Under the pieces are notes generated by a model, which was given only the letters and a program-made list of their open reading frames with translations, made no database searches and was not told the DNA's origin. Made by a program: the position numbers and the translations under genes. Below, one piece after another: positions 44,753 to 53,767 of a stretch of 64,000 nt of DNA. The stretch covers positions 124,001 through 188,000 of the forward strand of contig JAFGLF010000044.1 of assembly GCA_016928195.1 (NCBI GenBank). The letters are read 5' to 3'. Numbering within the stretch: position 1 is the first letter of the stretch; each line of letters opens with the position of its first letter. The DNA comes from Elusimicrobiota bacterium (lineage in GTDB: Bacteria > Elusimicrobiota > UBA8919).

Positions 44753-46561
44753 ATGAACGAATTGAAAGAAAAATATTCAAAACTAACCGATGATGAACTT
44801 TTAACTATAGTATATGTTGAAAGTTCAGATTATACCGAAGAAGCAATAAAAGTTGCAAAAATAATTTTAGATGAACGAGGTATAGGGTATCCTTCTGAGG
44901 AAACAATATCGCAAACCAAAAAAACTTACCAGGAGTCAAAAAAAATAGAAGAAAACCTTAAATATAAAGATGTTGGGGGATGGCTTCTTTTCTTCTGTAT
45001 TAGCCTCACAATAATTAATCCTTTATATAATCTTGTCGAGATTATAAATATGCTCAAGTCTTTCACAGTTTTTGTTTTTATAGGTAGTATTTTTGATATA
45101 GGATTATCAATTTATGGCATTTATGCTGGCATGTCTCTTTGGAAAATCCGTCCGCATGCAGTCAAAACTGCGAAGAGATTCCTCCTTGTTTCTTTAATTT
45201 ATGTTGTTTCTATAACGGTATTACTTATTATTTTAGGTATTATTAATGAAGAATTTATTAAAATAGCTACCCGTTCGGTGGTTTATTTTATCATTTGGTA
45301 TTCCTATTTAAGCAAATCAAAAAGAGTAAAAGAGACTTATGGGCTAGATTCTATACCACAACAAAATTTGCCAGAAGAAAACACTGAAAAGGAGGCGCCA
45401 AAGCAATGTCCGAAATGTGGAGCAAAAAATGACGAAGATTCTGAATTTTGTATTAATTGTGGCGAAAAAATAAATTTAGATATTACAATAGAAACTGTTC
45501 AAAATAAACCAGAAAGATCTGATACTATTGGAATAAAAAAGCCAGGTTTTTCTTTTAAAAGATATATAAAACAATGGAAATTTATTACTATTGGGGTTGT
45601 CGTTGTCCTTATTATTGGATTATGGTATATCATTCCTCCAAGTTCTTCATCAATTTTCGAAAAAGAAAAAAATAAAATAGTTTCCATTGTATCTTCAAAA
45701 GGTCTTTTAAAATCACCAATTAAAGGAACAGGTTTTGTAATTGGTCCTTCAGGCAAAATTGCTACAAATTATCATATTATTTGTGGGGCATATAAATGTT
45801 CGATAAAATTTCTTAATGGAGAAAGTTATGATGAGGTAAATGTTTTAGCAGTAGACGCAAAACGTGATATCGCAATACTACAAATTAATGCATTACATTT
45901 GCTGCAAGCAAAACTTGGTAATTCAGCTAAAGTAAAAACGGGCAATAAGTGCTATGTTATTGGTAATCCATTAGGTTTTGAACGGGTAATATCAGATGGC
46001 ATTGTTAGTAATATTGTCCATAGTGAACAAGGATATACGAGTATACAAATCACAGCACCTGTTTCTGAGGGTAATAGCGGCGGGCCTGTTTATGATAGGA
46101 GAGGACGAGTAATCGGTATTGCAACGAGTAGTGTTAAGGAAGGGCAGAACCTGAATTTCGCTGTGCCAATTAATTATGTAAAACCATTGCTTTTAAGAAA
46201 AAAACGGGAAATTTCACTTAAAGAATACACAAAAAATGATGCAAATGCTTATTTATATGCTGGGTTAGAAGAAATGGTTTGTAAAAATTACAGTACTGCC
46301 ATAAATCAATTCTATAAAGCTTATGAAATGGATTCTACATTAACAGAAGCTTGTTATATGATAGGATTAACCTATATATTAAATAAAGATTTTAAAGTAG
46401 CAAAAAACTGGTTAAAATATTATATAAAACTGGAACAAAATAATTCAGAAAATATATCACTAGTTTCAACTGCCGAAAAATTCATTAAGGAAATGGAACT
46501 TAATGAAAAAGAACAACAAATTAAATTGCAAGAAGAATACATAAAGTTATTTGGTTATTGA
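44753..46561 (+). CDS. Membrane protein with zinc ribbon, HtrA-like trypsin domain and TPR
   Basis: A 602-residue multi-domain protein. Order: N-terminal helical segment; four membrane segments (about 72-190, DUF2569-like); zinc ribbon CPKCG...FCINCGEKI (about 219-240); a further transmembrane helix (about 275-300); a trypsin-like S1C protease domain with GTGFVIGPSGKIATNYHIIC (His about 341), DAKRDIAIL (Asp about 371) and GNSGGPV (Ser about 442); C-terminal TPR-like helices (about 500-600). No PDZ domain. The zinc ribbon is predicted cytoplasmic and the protease on the other side of the membrane, suggesting a signalling or quality-control role, which is inference. Confidence 0.82.
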   Translation: MNELKEKYSKLTDDELLTIVYVESSDYTEEAIKVAKIILDERGIGYPSEETISQTKKTYQESKKIEENLKYKDVGGWLLFFCISLTIINPLYNLVEIINMLKSFTVFVFIGSIFDIGLSIYGIYAGMSLWKIRPHAVKTAKRFLLVSLIYVVSITVLLIILGIINEEFIKIATRSVVYFIIWYSYLSKSKRVKETYGLDSIPQQNLPEENTEKEAPKQCPKCGAKNDEDSEFCINCGEKINLDITIETVQNKPERSDTIGIKKPGFSFKRYIKQWKFITIGVVVVLIIGLWYIIPPSSSSIFEKEKNKIVSIVSSKGLLKSPIKGTGFVIGPSGKIATNYHIICGAYKCSIKFLNGESYDEVNVLAVDAKRDIAILQINALHLLQAKLGNSAKVKTGNKCYVIGNPLGFERVISDGIVSNIVHSEQGYTSIQITAPVSEGNSGGPVYDRRGRVIGIATSSVKEGQNLNFAVPINYVKPLLLRKKREISLKEYTKNDANAYLYAGLEEMVCKNYSTAINQFYKAYEMDSTLTEACYMIGLTYILNKDFKVAKNWLKYYIKLEQNNSENISLVSTAEKFIKEMELNEKEQQIKLQEEYIKLFGY

Positions 46562-46678
46562 ATAAACTAAAGAGTGGTGGAATCACCTGTTTAAGTGAGT
46601 AGAATAAAGGAAATGTTTCTAGTTTTTAAAGGCAAAAAATACAAATACCAAATTGTCTAAGGAGTACCTTAAAAAATT

Positions 46679-47329
46679 ATGGAAATTGCAAAATTAATCT
46701 TAGAGTACATAAGAGTAATTATTTGGCCAATTACAGTAATTTTTTTATTGATATATTTTAAAGATGAAATTATTTATTTACTCCGACGGGTAAAAAAGGC
46801 AGATTTACCAGGCGGCATATCCATAGAAGCATTTCCTGATGGAATCAAAGAAGCAAAGATTTTATCAAAAGAAGTCAAAAAAGAGGAAGAAGAGAAAAAA
46901 AGAGAGAAAAGAACATTACCAACTATTACCTTAACAAAAGCAAACACTCGTATGCTTAATCTAGGACTGATTCCATCTCCTTCTGGTCTCGCGTTATCAT
47001 ATTATCGGAATCTTATTGAACAAGATCCAAATATAGCTTTAGCTGGTCTACGTATTGAGGTTGAAACAATGTTAAAAAATCTTGCTAAAGGTTTTAAAAT
47101 CCCGATAAATAAACGTGACAGCGCTAATATTATTGTACAGAAACTAAAAAATAGGTCATCAATTACTTCTCGGCAAGCAGAGCTTCTTAGTTATATAATA
47201 AAATTGTGTAATACTGCAGTACATGGAATCAGGGTATCATCATCGCAAGCCGAAGAAATTTTTAAGATTGCTGAAGTGCTTCGGGATCAATATATATCTT
47301 GGCTGAGTTGGGGATTTCAAAATAAATAA
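46679..47329 (+). CDS. Membrane-anchored DUF4145/HEPN-like protein
   Basis: A 216-residue protein with one N-terminal transmembrane helix (about 8-30), a charged linker (KEVKKEEEEKKREKR) and a C-terminal all-helical domain with LRIEVETMLKNLA and LCNTAVHGIRVSSSQAEEI, the R...(N)xAxH pattern of DUF4145 and related HEPN-type domains. AAGGAG lies 13 bases upstream of the ATG. It precedes the TIR gene by 35 bp, so the two are probably co-transcribed. HEPN-like proteins are often toxins or defence components, but this assignment is tentative. Confidence 0.6.
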   Translation: MEIAKLILEYIRVIIWPITVIFLLIYFKDEIIYLLRRVKKADLPGGISIEAFPDGIKEAKILSKEVKKEEEEKKREKRTLPTITLTKANTRMLNLGLIPSPSGLALSYYRNLIEQDPNIALAGLRIEVETMLKNLAKGFKIPINKRDSANIIVQKLKNRSSITSRQAELLSYIIKLCNTAVHGIRVSSSQAEEIFKIAEVLRDQYISWLSWGFQNK

Positions 47330-47364
47330 AAAATTAAACAACTTATTCATCAAAGGAATAAATT

Positions 47365-48294
47365 ATGGTTAAAAACAAACGAGATGTATTTATTTGTCAT
47401 GCAAGTGAAAACAAGGATAAAATCGTTAGACCATTAGTTAAAGAATTTGACAGACTTGGTATATCATATTGGTTTGATGAAGCAGAAATATCTTGGGGCG
47501 ATAGTTTGACAAAAAAAGTTAATGAAGGGCTTAGAATGTCAAAGTATGTATTAGTTATCCTTAGTTCATATTTTGTATCAAAGAAATGGCCAGAGAAAGA
47601 ACTTTATTCTGCATTAAATATTGAATTATCATCTGATAATATTAAAGTATTACCTTTAATTGTTGGGACTGAAAAAGAAAAAGAACTGATATTGGAAAAC
47701 TATCCATTAATTAATGATAAAAAATATTTACCCTGGAATAACAACATAAGTGATATTGTTAATGCTTTGATGAAAAAGTTGAATACGGCTAATACAAAAA
47801 AACAAATTAATAAATTTACAGATGAAAGTATAGAATCTGATATCCCTATACCAAAAATAAAAAAGAAATTCACTGACCGGGACAGAAACATTTTTTTAAA
47901 GGAAGCATTTAATGAAATAAGAAAATATTTTGAAAAAGCTTTAAAAAAGATTCAAAACCATTATAGTAAAGTTGAATCCGAGTTAATTGATATTCATAAT
48001 TTAAAATTTATTGTAAAAATATACTCTAACGGCGAACTAAAAAATCAATGTAAAATCTGGATAGGTGGTCTTGATTCTTCTTATTCAATTGGATATAAAG
48101 AAGGGGATTGTAACATAGATGATGATAATTCTTATAATGATATTTTATATGTTAAAGATAATGAATATGAAATGGGGTTTGATCCTTTAAGTAAAAACCT
48201 GAGTAATAGTAAATATAGAGATGTTGAAATATTGGATTTAAAACTTACTTGTGAATATCTATGGGAAAGTTTTTCAGAATCATTAGAATATTAG
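47365..48294 (+). CDS. TIR-domain protein with unknown C-terminal domain
   Basis: A 309-residue protein. Residues 5-140 are a TIR domain: DVFICHASENKDKI, YWFDEAEISWGDSL, SKYVLVILSSYF, and WPEKEL with the NADase glutamate Glu79 four residues after Trp75. Bacterial TIR proteins are usually NAD+-degrading effectors of phage defence. The C-terminal 150 residues are not recognised and may sense a trigger. It is followed 9 bp later by a small zinc-ribbon gene and then by a Pycsar-like pair, all on the same strand. It was not possible to tell whether it is part of one system with them. Confidence 0.82.
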   Translation: MVKNKRDVFICHASENKDKIVRPLVKEFDRLGISYWFDEAEISWGDSLTKKVNEGLRMSKYVLVILSSYFVSKKWPEKELYSALNIELSSDNIKVLPLIVGTEKEKELILENYPLINDKKYLPWNNNISDIVNALMKKLNTANTKKQINKFTDESIESDIPIPKIKKKFTDRDRNIFLKEAFNEIRKYFEKALKKIQNHYSKVESELIDIHNLKFIVKIYSNGELKNQCKIWIGGLDSSYSIGYKEGDCNIDDDNSYNDILYVKDNEYEMGFDPLSKNLSNSKYRDVEILDLKLTCEYLWESFSESLEY

Positions 48295-48303
48295 GAGGTA
48301 ATA

Positions 48304-48450
48304 ATGAAAAAACAAGAGTTTGTGTGTAAAAACTGTGGCAGGAAGTTTGTAAAAGAGATTTTTGAAAAAGGTGAGGCAGAAGAAAAAGGATTAAGAGTGT
48401 CTCTTGTAACTTGTCCATATTGTGGCAGTAGAAATGTTGAAAAGATATAA
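48304..48450 (+). CDS. Small zinc-ribbon protein
   Basis: A 48-residue protein with two CxxC knuckles, FVCKNCGRK (Cys8, Cys11) and VTCPYCGSRN (near the C-terminus), the form of a rubredoxin-like or treble-clef zinc ribbon. AGGAGG precedes the ATG at ideal spacing, and the gene starts 9 bp after the TIR stop. The function is unknown. Its place between TIR and cyclase genes suggests a regulator or adaptor. Confidence 0.7.
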   Translation: MKKQEFVCKNCGRKFVKEIFEKGEAEEKGLRVSLVTCPYCGSRNVEKI

Positions 48451-48525
48451 GATAAGAAAGATGGGTTTGCTTCACATTTTTTCAAAAGTGGTTTTAAATA
48501 GTTAAGTAATAATTGGGAGGTATCT

Positions 48526-48690
48526 ATGACTTGGGTATTGCGGAAAGACAGGAATCATCCTATGTGGGGGCCTAAACCTCCAAAAATTCCTAGGGGTCCA
48601 AGAGGTCCAAGACTACCTAGACTTCCACAATTGCCTAAACCGCCAAAACCGCCAGCTCCACCTGGGTATAAATATGTTTGGAAAAAATAA
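48526..48690 (+). CDS. Proline-rich small protein
   Basis: A 54-residue basic peptide with 16 prolines: MTWVLRKDRNHPMWGPKPPK at the start, then GPRGPRLPRLPQLPKPPKPP, and a hydrophobic KYVWKK end. It would form an extended polyproline stretch that could bind an SH3-like or other peptide-binding domain. GGGAGG lies at proper spacing before the ATG. It is in the same run as the TIR and cyclase genes. No similar protein is known to me. Confidence 0.6.
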   Translation: MTWVLRKDRNHPMWGPKPPKIPRGPRGPRLPRLPQLPKPPKPPAPPGYKYVWKK

Positions 48691-48734
48691 GATCTAGGGG
48701 TCATATATGGAAAAATGATTTCGGGAGGATAAAA

Positions 48735-49481
48735 ATGTGGAATAAAGATTATTTGGACAAAATAATAGAAAGGACAAATAAACGAATTAGTAGCTTAAGT
48801 GAAAAATTATTAGAAGTTAAACCAGCAAGGCAAATGCCAGAGGAAGACCAAGTAACTATTGGTAGTGGTAGACAAATGGAAGTTGCTGTGCTTTTTTTAG
48901 ACATTTGTAATTATAGTACTTGGTTTAATGATAGTTATGATTCTCAAAAAATCGTTTTATCTATTATGAACATATTTATGGCTGAAATGATAAATATAGT
49001 AAGAGATTATAAAGGAGAATTTGAAAAAAATACAGGGGATGGATTAATGGCCTATTTTGGGACAGAAACAAATAATTCCTCCGAATGTGTTAAATTAGCT
49101 ATTGATGCAGCTTTAACTATGCATTATTTTAATGATAGTTTATTTGCTCCTTATATGTATCAACAAGGCGCACAAGCAAAAGTAGAATTTAGAGTAGGTA
49201 TAGATTACGGGAAAATAACAATTGGTCGAGTAGGGGCGCCCGGCGGATTCAATTCATTTGTTGCAATTGGTACAACCGCTAATATAGCAAATAAATTACT
49301 CAAGGTAGCTGGTTCAGGAGAAATTGTAATAGGCCAACATGTTAAAGACCTATTACCATCATATAGACAAAAATATTGTAAATTAATACTTATGGGTTCA
49401 GGATTTGAGTATATAAGATCTCAAACACCTTATTGGGCATATAGATATACAAGTAGATGGAAACATCCACAATTAACTTGA
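48735..49481 (+). CDS. Class III nucleotidyl cyclase, Pycsar-like
   Basis: A 248-residue stand-alone cyclase. Metal-binding aspartates are in AVLFLDICNYS (Asp56) and KNTGDGLMAYFG (Asp102); the dimer-side segment is GIDYGKITIGRVGAPGGFNS then AIGTTANIANKL, with Asn183 conserved but the usual transition-state Arg replaced by Lys187. The next gene encodes a DUF5706-like membrane protein, and this pair defines Pycsar anti-phage systems, where such cyclases make cCMP or cUMP. GGGAGG precedes the ATG at 48735; the longer frame from 48678 overlaps the proline-rich gene. Product nucleotide is not readable. Confidence 0.85.
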   Translation: MWNKDYLDKIIERTNKRISSLSEKLLEVKPARQMPEEDQVTIGSGRQMEVAVLFLDICNYSTWFNDSYDSQKIVLSIMNIFMAEMINIVRDYKGEFEKNTGDGLMAYFGTETNNSSECVKLAIDAALTMHYFNDSLFAPYMYQQGAQAKVEFRVGIDYGKITIGRVGAPGGFNSFVAIGTTANIANKLLKVAGSGEIVIGQHVKDLLPSYRQKYCKLILMGSGFEYIRSQTPYWAYRYTSRWKHPQLT

Positions 49482-49520
49482 TTAATTATACTGATAGTAA
49501 CAAAAAAACAGGAGGTAGTT

Positions 49521-50177
49521 ATGAATAAACTAGAAAATGAAGAATATGTAAAAGAAGATATCCCTCAAATACAAACATCAGAGAAAAAAATAATATTAGA
49601 AGATGTTAAAAAATTGAACTCCGCAGATATTCTAAAAGAAAAAAATGATACTAAATCGGAAATAATTGCTAGTGAAAAAAAACCGTATCCTGATATTATT
49701 AAAGGAATGTCCATTTTTATAAGAGACTATATAACTAACAATATATCATTAGGAGATTCCAAGGCGGGGATTTTTATCGGTGCTGTAACCGGAGTTTTAA
49801 CAATCACATATTTACATGGTCCTGAAATGTTTAAAAAATCTTTAAAAACATGGGCTTTTTTTGAATTTACTTCTTTTATTGGATGTTTATTACTTGTGAT
49901 AAGTATATATTTTTCTCTGCGTGTAGTTTGGCCTAGAACTTTAACAAGTAAAAAAAAGGGGCTTGTTTCATGGGTGCATATAGCTAATTACAAGGATGTA
50001 ACAGAATACGTAAAAGAAATTTTTTCAACTAATGAGAGTCAAATAATAGAGAATCTTTATGAATTAAACTATGATCTGTCTTCTATCTGTAATAAAAAGT
50101 ATATAAATTTGAAACTTGCCTTTGTGATTGGTTTTATTGGAATTGCAATTTGCATTTTTGTGCTTATAATGGGTTAG
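49521..50177 (+). CDS. Pycsar-type transmembrane effector (DUF5706-like)
   Basis: A 218-residue membrane protein. The first 65 residues are charged and probably unstructured. ISLGDSKAGIFIGAVTGVL (about 75-93) starts the first transmembrane segment with the typical aDxKAg motif; the second segment is about 111-134, followed by VVWPRT; the third is about 198-217 after NKKYINLKLA. This order matches the PycTM effector family, thought to disrupt the membrane when cyclic CMP/UMP is made. AGGAGG precedes the ATG. It lies 39 bp after the cyclase gene. Confidence 0.8.
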   Translation: MNKLENEEYVKEDIPQIQTSEKKIILEDVKKLNSADILKEKNDTKSEIIASEKKPYPDIIKGMSIFIRDYITNNISLGDSKAGIFIGAVTGVLTITYLHGPEMFKKSLKTWAFFEFTSFIGCLLLVISIYFSLRVVWPRTLTSKKKGLVSWVHIANYKDVTEYVKEIFSTNESQIIENLYELNYDLSSICNKKYINLKLAFVIGFIGIAICIFVLIMG

Positions 50178-50338
50178 GGGATAGTGTTTAACTGGTTAAA
50201 TAAAACTTTTCTACTTTCGCCATAGGTAAATGGGAATAGTTCTGGTTTTTAGATTTCTCCAACTTTCACTAGTAATCTTAACTGGAAATTGGGAATAAAA
50301 ACTAAAGAGTATCTCCTCAAATATTCAGGAGATGTTTT

Positions 50339-51277
50339 ATGGGTTTTAGATTTAGAAAATCAATATCACTGGGCAAAGGATTAAGATTAAATATCGGTAA
50401 AAAAGGACTAGGTTTGAGTGCTGGGGTAAAAGGTTTACGTGTCGGAGTTGGAAATAAAGGAGTTTATACTCGTATTGGAATTCCAAAGACAGGGCTGGGT
50501 TCAGTAAATTATTTGGGTAAAGGTAAAAAAACCTCCCAAGAACAAGTTTCTTATAGTTCAAACAACCATTCACCTGGTTGTTCAGTTGGGTGTGTATTTG
50601 TTTTTTTGTATTTTATTGGATTTATTTTGTTGCTTATAAAACCAATAATTGGATTTTTTGTTTTACTAATTATGGGAATCGTTAATTATACTTGGTATAG
50701 TAGTCCAACGGAGAAGGCAAAACGAAAGCTACAAAAATCAAAAAAGCATATTAGTGAGCAAAATTATGAGGAATCTATAAAATGCCTACTAGAGGCCAAT
50801 AACATTGATCCAAAAAACGAAGATATAATTTATTTGCTCGGCAAGGTTTTACATGAGGTCGGAAAATATTCTGAGGCAATTTTATATTTCAAAGTTATAT
50901 TTGATAAATACCCAGAAGATTATGAAATAAAACTACTAATAGGAAATTGTTATTACAAAATAAATAAGTTTGATGAAGCGCTAAATGTTTTACAAAAAAT
51001 ACCAGAAGAATTTGAAGAATATTTAAAGGTTATACAACTATTAGGTGCATGTTTTGCACAACAAAAAAAATATGATTTAGCCATTGAAGTTTTAAAAAAA
51101 GCTCCATTGCAAAAGAGAAATTTAGATGATGATTTACTGGAAGTACACTATAGTCTTGCCCTTGTTTATGAGTTATCGGGTGATAATAAAAATGCACTAA
51201 AACATTATAAGAAAGTTTATACTCAAAATATAAGCTATCGTGATGTAGCAGACAAGATTAAAGGCTTAGAGAAGTAA
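50339..51277 (+). CDS. DUF4236 / TPR membrane protein
   Basis: A 312-residue protein. Residues 1-60 are a DUF4236 domain with its glycine-rich ladder (FRKSISLGKGLRLNIGKKG; VGNKGVYTRIG). One or two transmembrane helices follow (about 83-120), then about six TPR-like repeats (140-312; NYEESIKCLLEANNIDPKNE, KYSEAILYF). AGGAG precedes the ATG. The spacer before it (50178-50338) contains no gene. Function unknown; the layout suggests a scaffold at the membrane. Confidence 0.78.
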   Translation: MGFRFRKSISLGKGLRLNIGKKGLGLSAGVKGLRVGVGNKGVYTRIGIPKTGLGSVNYLGKGKKTSQEQVSYSSNNHSPGCSVGCVFVFLYFIGFILLLIKPIIGFFVLLIMGIVNYTWYSSPTEKAKRKLQKSKKHISEQNYEESIKCLLEANNIDPKNEDIIYLLGKVLHEVGKYSEAILYFKVIFDKYPEDYEIKLLIGNCYYKINKFDEALNVLQKIPEEFEEYLKVIQLLGACFAQQKKYDLAIEVLKKAPLQKRNLDDDLLEVHYSLALVYELSGDNKNALKHYKKVYTQNISYRDVADKIKGLEK

Positions 51278-51338
51278 CAGTAGTAACAAGGTCAGGTCTC
51301 GAAAATTGTATCTTGAAAAAATAATTTTGGAAGAAAAA

Positions 51339-52337
51339 ATGGAAGTTAAAATAACTAAGTCTGAAATCCCGATAATATGGATTGATACCTCTATCATAAA
51401 TCATATGACAATGTGGAAATTTAAGTTAAATAAGCTTGATGGGGATTTAGAGGAAAAAATTTCAAAACTATATAATGCGATTTACACTAATACTCGAAAA
51501 GGAAAACTTATTTGTCCATTGGCTGAGCAAGATGAAGAAATTTGGGTAGAACGTGACAAATGGTTTGATGTGATACGAAAGCTCTCATTAAGTATTAAAA
51601 CTAAAGCCCCACTTGATATTGAACACAATCAACTAAAATATTTCATGAAAGCCTATGTAAATGGAGATACAACAGTTACTCTTAAATATACTGATGCATT
51701 TTATTCAGACCCTGTACACGAGTTAAAAGATATTTTAAAAAGCCCTGTTTTTATTGATATTAAACGTAATATTCCATTTGGAAAAGAATACCAGAAAAAC
51801 CTAAAAAAGAGTATATATCAGGCAATGGAAGAACAAAGAAAAAAAAATGTAGAGGCTAATGTAACTTTTGACCAGCAAATAAGGGAAGAATACATTGGTG
51901 AACTGCAGGCATTATTTATTCTTCAAAGACAATTCATGTCAGGTCAATTTAAAGATGATAATGATCAACTCAATGCAACTTGTGGGGCAATAAATTTAAA
52001 CGAACAATTGGTGCTTTGGGAGAGCCTCACCGGCAAAGCTATGGATTATAAAGGATTAATAGGTTTTTACAAATCGGTTCATCACAAATCAATGCCGTTT
52101 AGTAATATTTCATGCAATCTTTACGCATGTATTATGACAGCTAAACAACCAATCAGGAGCGGTGATGTCATGGATATTAAACACGCCTCAACATTCCTAC
52201 CTTTTTCAAATATGTATATCACTGATAGGGCAATAAGTGCATTTCTTAAGAAAAGAGGTTTTGATAAATTGTATAATACAACTGTTTGTTATCTTGGGGA
52301 TACAAGTGTAATAAATGATTTTTTCTCAAAGCTATAA
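51339..52337 (+). CDS. PIN-like protein of unknown function
   Basis: A 332-residue protein. The N-terminal PIIWIDTSIIN (Asp16) and the C-terminal MDIKHASTFLPFSNMYITDR (acidic residues about 278 and 295) match the ends of a PIN-type nuclease fold, with a long helical insert between. A middle Glu/Asp set (DAFYSDPVHELKD) could supply the remaining acidic residue. The in-frame TTG at 51306 is possible, but the ATG at 51339 has a GGAAG site. Large PIN-like nucleases occur in mobile and defence islands; activity is not established. Confidence 0.6.
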   Translation: MEVKITKSEIPIIWIDTSIINHMTMWKFKLNKLDGDLEEKISKLYNAIYTNTRKGKLICPLAEQDEEIWVERDKWFDVIRKLSLSIKTKAPLDIEHNQLKYFMKAYVNGDTTVTLKYTDAFYSDPVHELKDILKSPVFIDIKRNIPFGKEYQKNLKKSIYQAMEEQRKKNVEANVTFDQQIREEYIGELQALFILQRQFMSGQFKDDNDQLNATCGAINLNEQLVLWESLTGKAMDYKGLIGFYKSVHHKSMPFSNISCNLYACIMTAKQPIRSGDVMDIKHASTFLPFSNMYITDRAISAFLKKRGFDKLYNTTVCYLGDTSVINDFFSKL

Positions 52338-52483
52338 TTGAACGAACCAAAGAAGGTACAGGTGTAGGGTCCCGAAACGTGAAAAAATAATACCGGAGAT
52401 GCCAGTAATTACCTTAAAAATATTTGCATAAAAAAACATTAATGAATCTTGAAAAAATAAGAAATTATGGGGACGTTTCTGAT

Positions 52484-52560
52484 AAGGACTGCGAGGGGGA
52501 CGGAGTTGACTTGGTTCACTTAACAAAAATCAAAAATTGCACCCTGAAAAAATGATTTTG
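52484..52560 (+). repeat. 77-bp direct repeat, copy 1
   Basis: Identical to 53691-53767. It begins AAGGACTGCGAGGGGGACGG and ends with a GATTTTG. It is preceded by ATGGGGACGTTTCTGATAA, a motif recurring with variations at 53640, 53850, 55000 and 55040. Confidence 0.9.
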
Positions 52561-52592
52561 AGAATGAATAAATAAAAATTGTTGGAGAAAAA

Positions 52593-53627
52593 ATGAGAAA
52601 TTTAAAACTTAATAACATTTTTTGGTTACTTATTTTTTGTATTGCATTGATTTTACAAACATCTTTTTTAACTGCTGCAGACCCGAAGTTAAAGGAATCG
52701 CTTATAGATGATATGCAATATTATGAAAAAGTCGTAAAACCAATGGGTAGAAATGCCCAAATAAACTTTCTAAATAGGGTTATTCAGAAGTATGAGGACA
52801 AAGGTATTGCACCAATGTATCTTACTCCAATTGAAGAAAAATTAAGAACATTACAAGAAAAACCTGTCCAGAGAAGAAGATTGAATGATTTTGATGGAAC
52901 AGATATTGAAGATATAAAAAAAACCAGAGAAACAAAAAACACATATGGTTTTTGTGATGCTTATGGGGGAATAATTTTTAACAATGATGTTTATGAAAAC
53001 GGTTCTGTTGCGGGTATAAAACTGGGGATTTTAGGATCTGTTGTGGGCGGGTCGTTAGATGTTGATTATATTGATACCGAAACAAAAAACGGGTCGGCAG
53101 ATTTTACTATGTTCCCAATATCGGTATCGTTTATTGTATTACCGGCGAAGTGGCTTTCTTTTAATGTTGGCGGGGGTTATTATATTATAGATTATTCTTA
53201 CAACTCAATGCTGTATGGCAGTGATGAATATTATCGTGACTATTGGGATGACTTTTATCTTTATTATTACTGGACGGGTGGTTCATGGAATAGTTATGCA
53301 TATTATTTTTTAACTCTCAAAGAAAAATTTGAAAATAGTTTTGGTTTCCACGCAGGGATTGATTTTGACATTCCCATTTATAAAGGTTTATCTTTCGGTA
53401 TAAATACAAAATATTTAATATTAAAACCAACTTTGAATACAACAGGAACTCTAACGGAAAGTTATTATTTTTATAATAAAACGTATACACAATCTTCTTG
53501 GAATGACGATTATTGGTATTGGGATTATGATTATTATTATGAGTATACTACTACTGCCATTAAGACCTCTGAAGAGATAGATTTGAGTTCATTGGTTTTA
53601 ACAGGCGGATTGAAATTTAAGTTTTAA
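52593..53627 (+). CDS. Outer-membrane beta-barrel protein between direct repeats
   Basis: A 344-residue exported protein. The signal peptide (to about residue 30, FLTAADPK) precedes a helical/charged segment (30-115) and then a beta barrel of about eight to ten strands rich in Gly, Tyr and Trp (WLSFNVGGGYYIIDYSYNS; SFGFHAGIDFDIPIYKGLSF), ending with the C-terminal phenylalanine (GGLKFKF) expected for BAM-dependent barrels. GGAGAAAAA precedes the ATG. The gene is enclosed by two identical 77-bp direct repeats, which suggests past duplication or mobility of the block. Confidence 0.78.
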   Translation: MRNLKLNNIFWLLIFCIALILQTSFLTAADPKLKESLIDDMQYYEKVVKPMGRNAQINFLNRVIQKYEDKGIAPMYLTPIEEKLRTLQEKPVQRRRLNDFDGTDIEDIKKTRETKNTYGFCDAYGGIIFNNDVYENGSVAGIKLGILGSVVGGSLDVDYIDTETKNGSADFTMFPISVSFIVLPAKWLSFNVGGGYYIIDYSYNSMLYGSDEYYRDYWDDFYLYYYWTGGSWNSYAYYFLTLKEKFENSFGFHAGIDFDIPIYKGLSFGINTKYLILKPTLNTTGTLTESYYFYNKTYTQSSWNDDYWYWDYDYYYEYTTTAIKTSEEIDLSSLVLTGGLKFKF

Positions 53628-53690
53628 AGTTAGGGAAAATGGGGACGTTTCTAATAAAGGTACATAATAAGGACTGCGAGGGGGAAAAAT

Positions 53691-53767
53691 AAGGACTGCG
53701 AGGGGGACGGAGTTGACTTGGTTCACTTAACAAAAATCAAAAATTGCACCCTGAAAAAATGATTTTG
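53691..53767 (+). repeat. 77-bp direct repeat, copy 2
   Basis: Identical to 52484-52560; just before it the first 15-16 bases (AAGGACTGCGAGGGGG) are also present once more at about 53669-53684. Confidence 0.9.
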
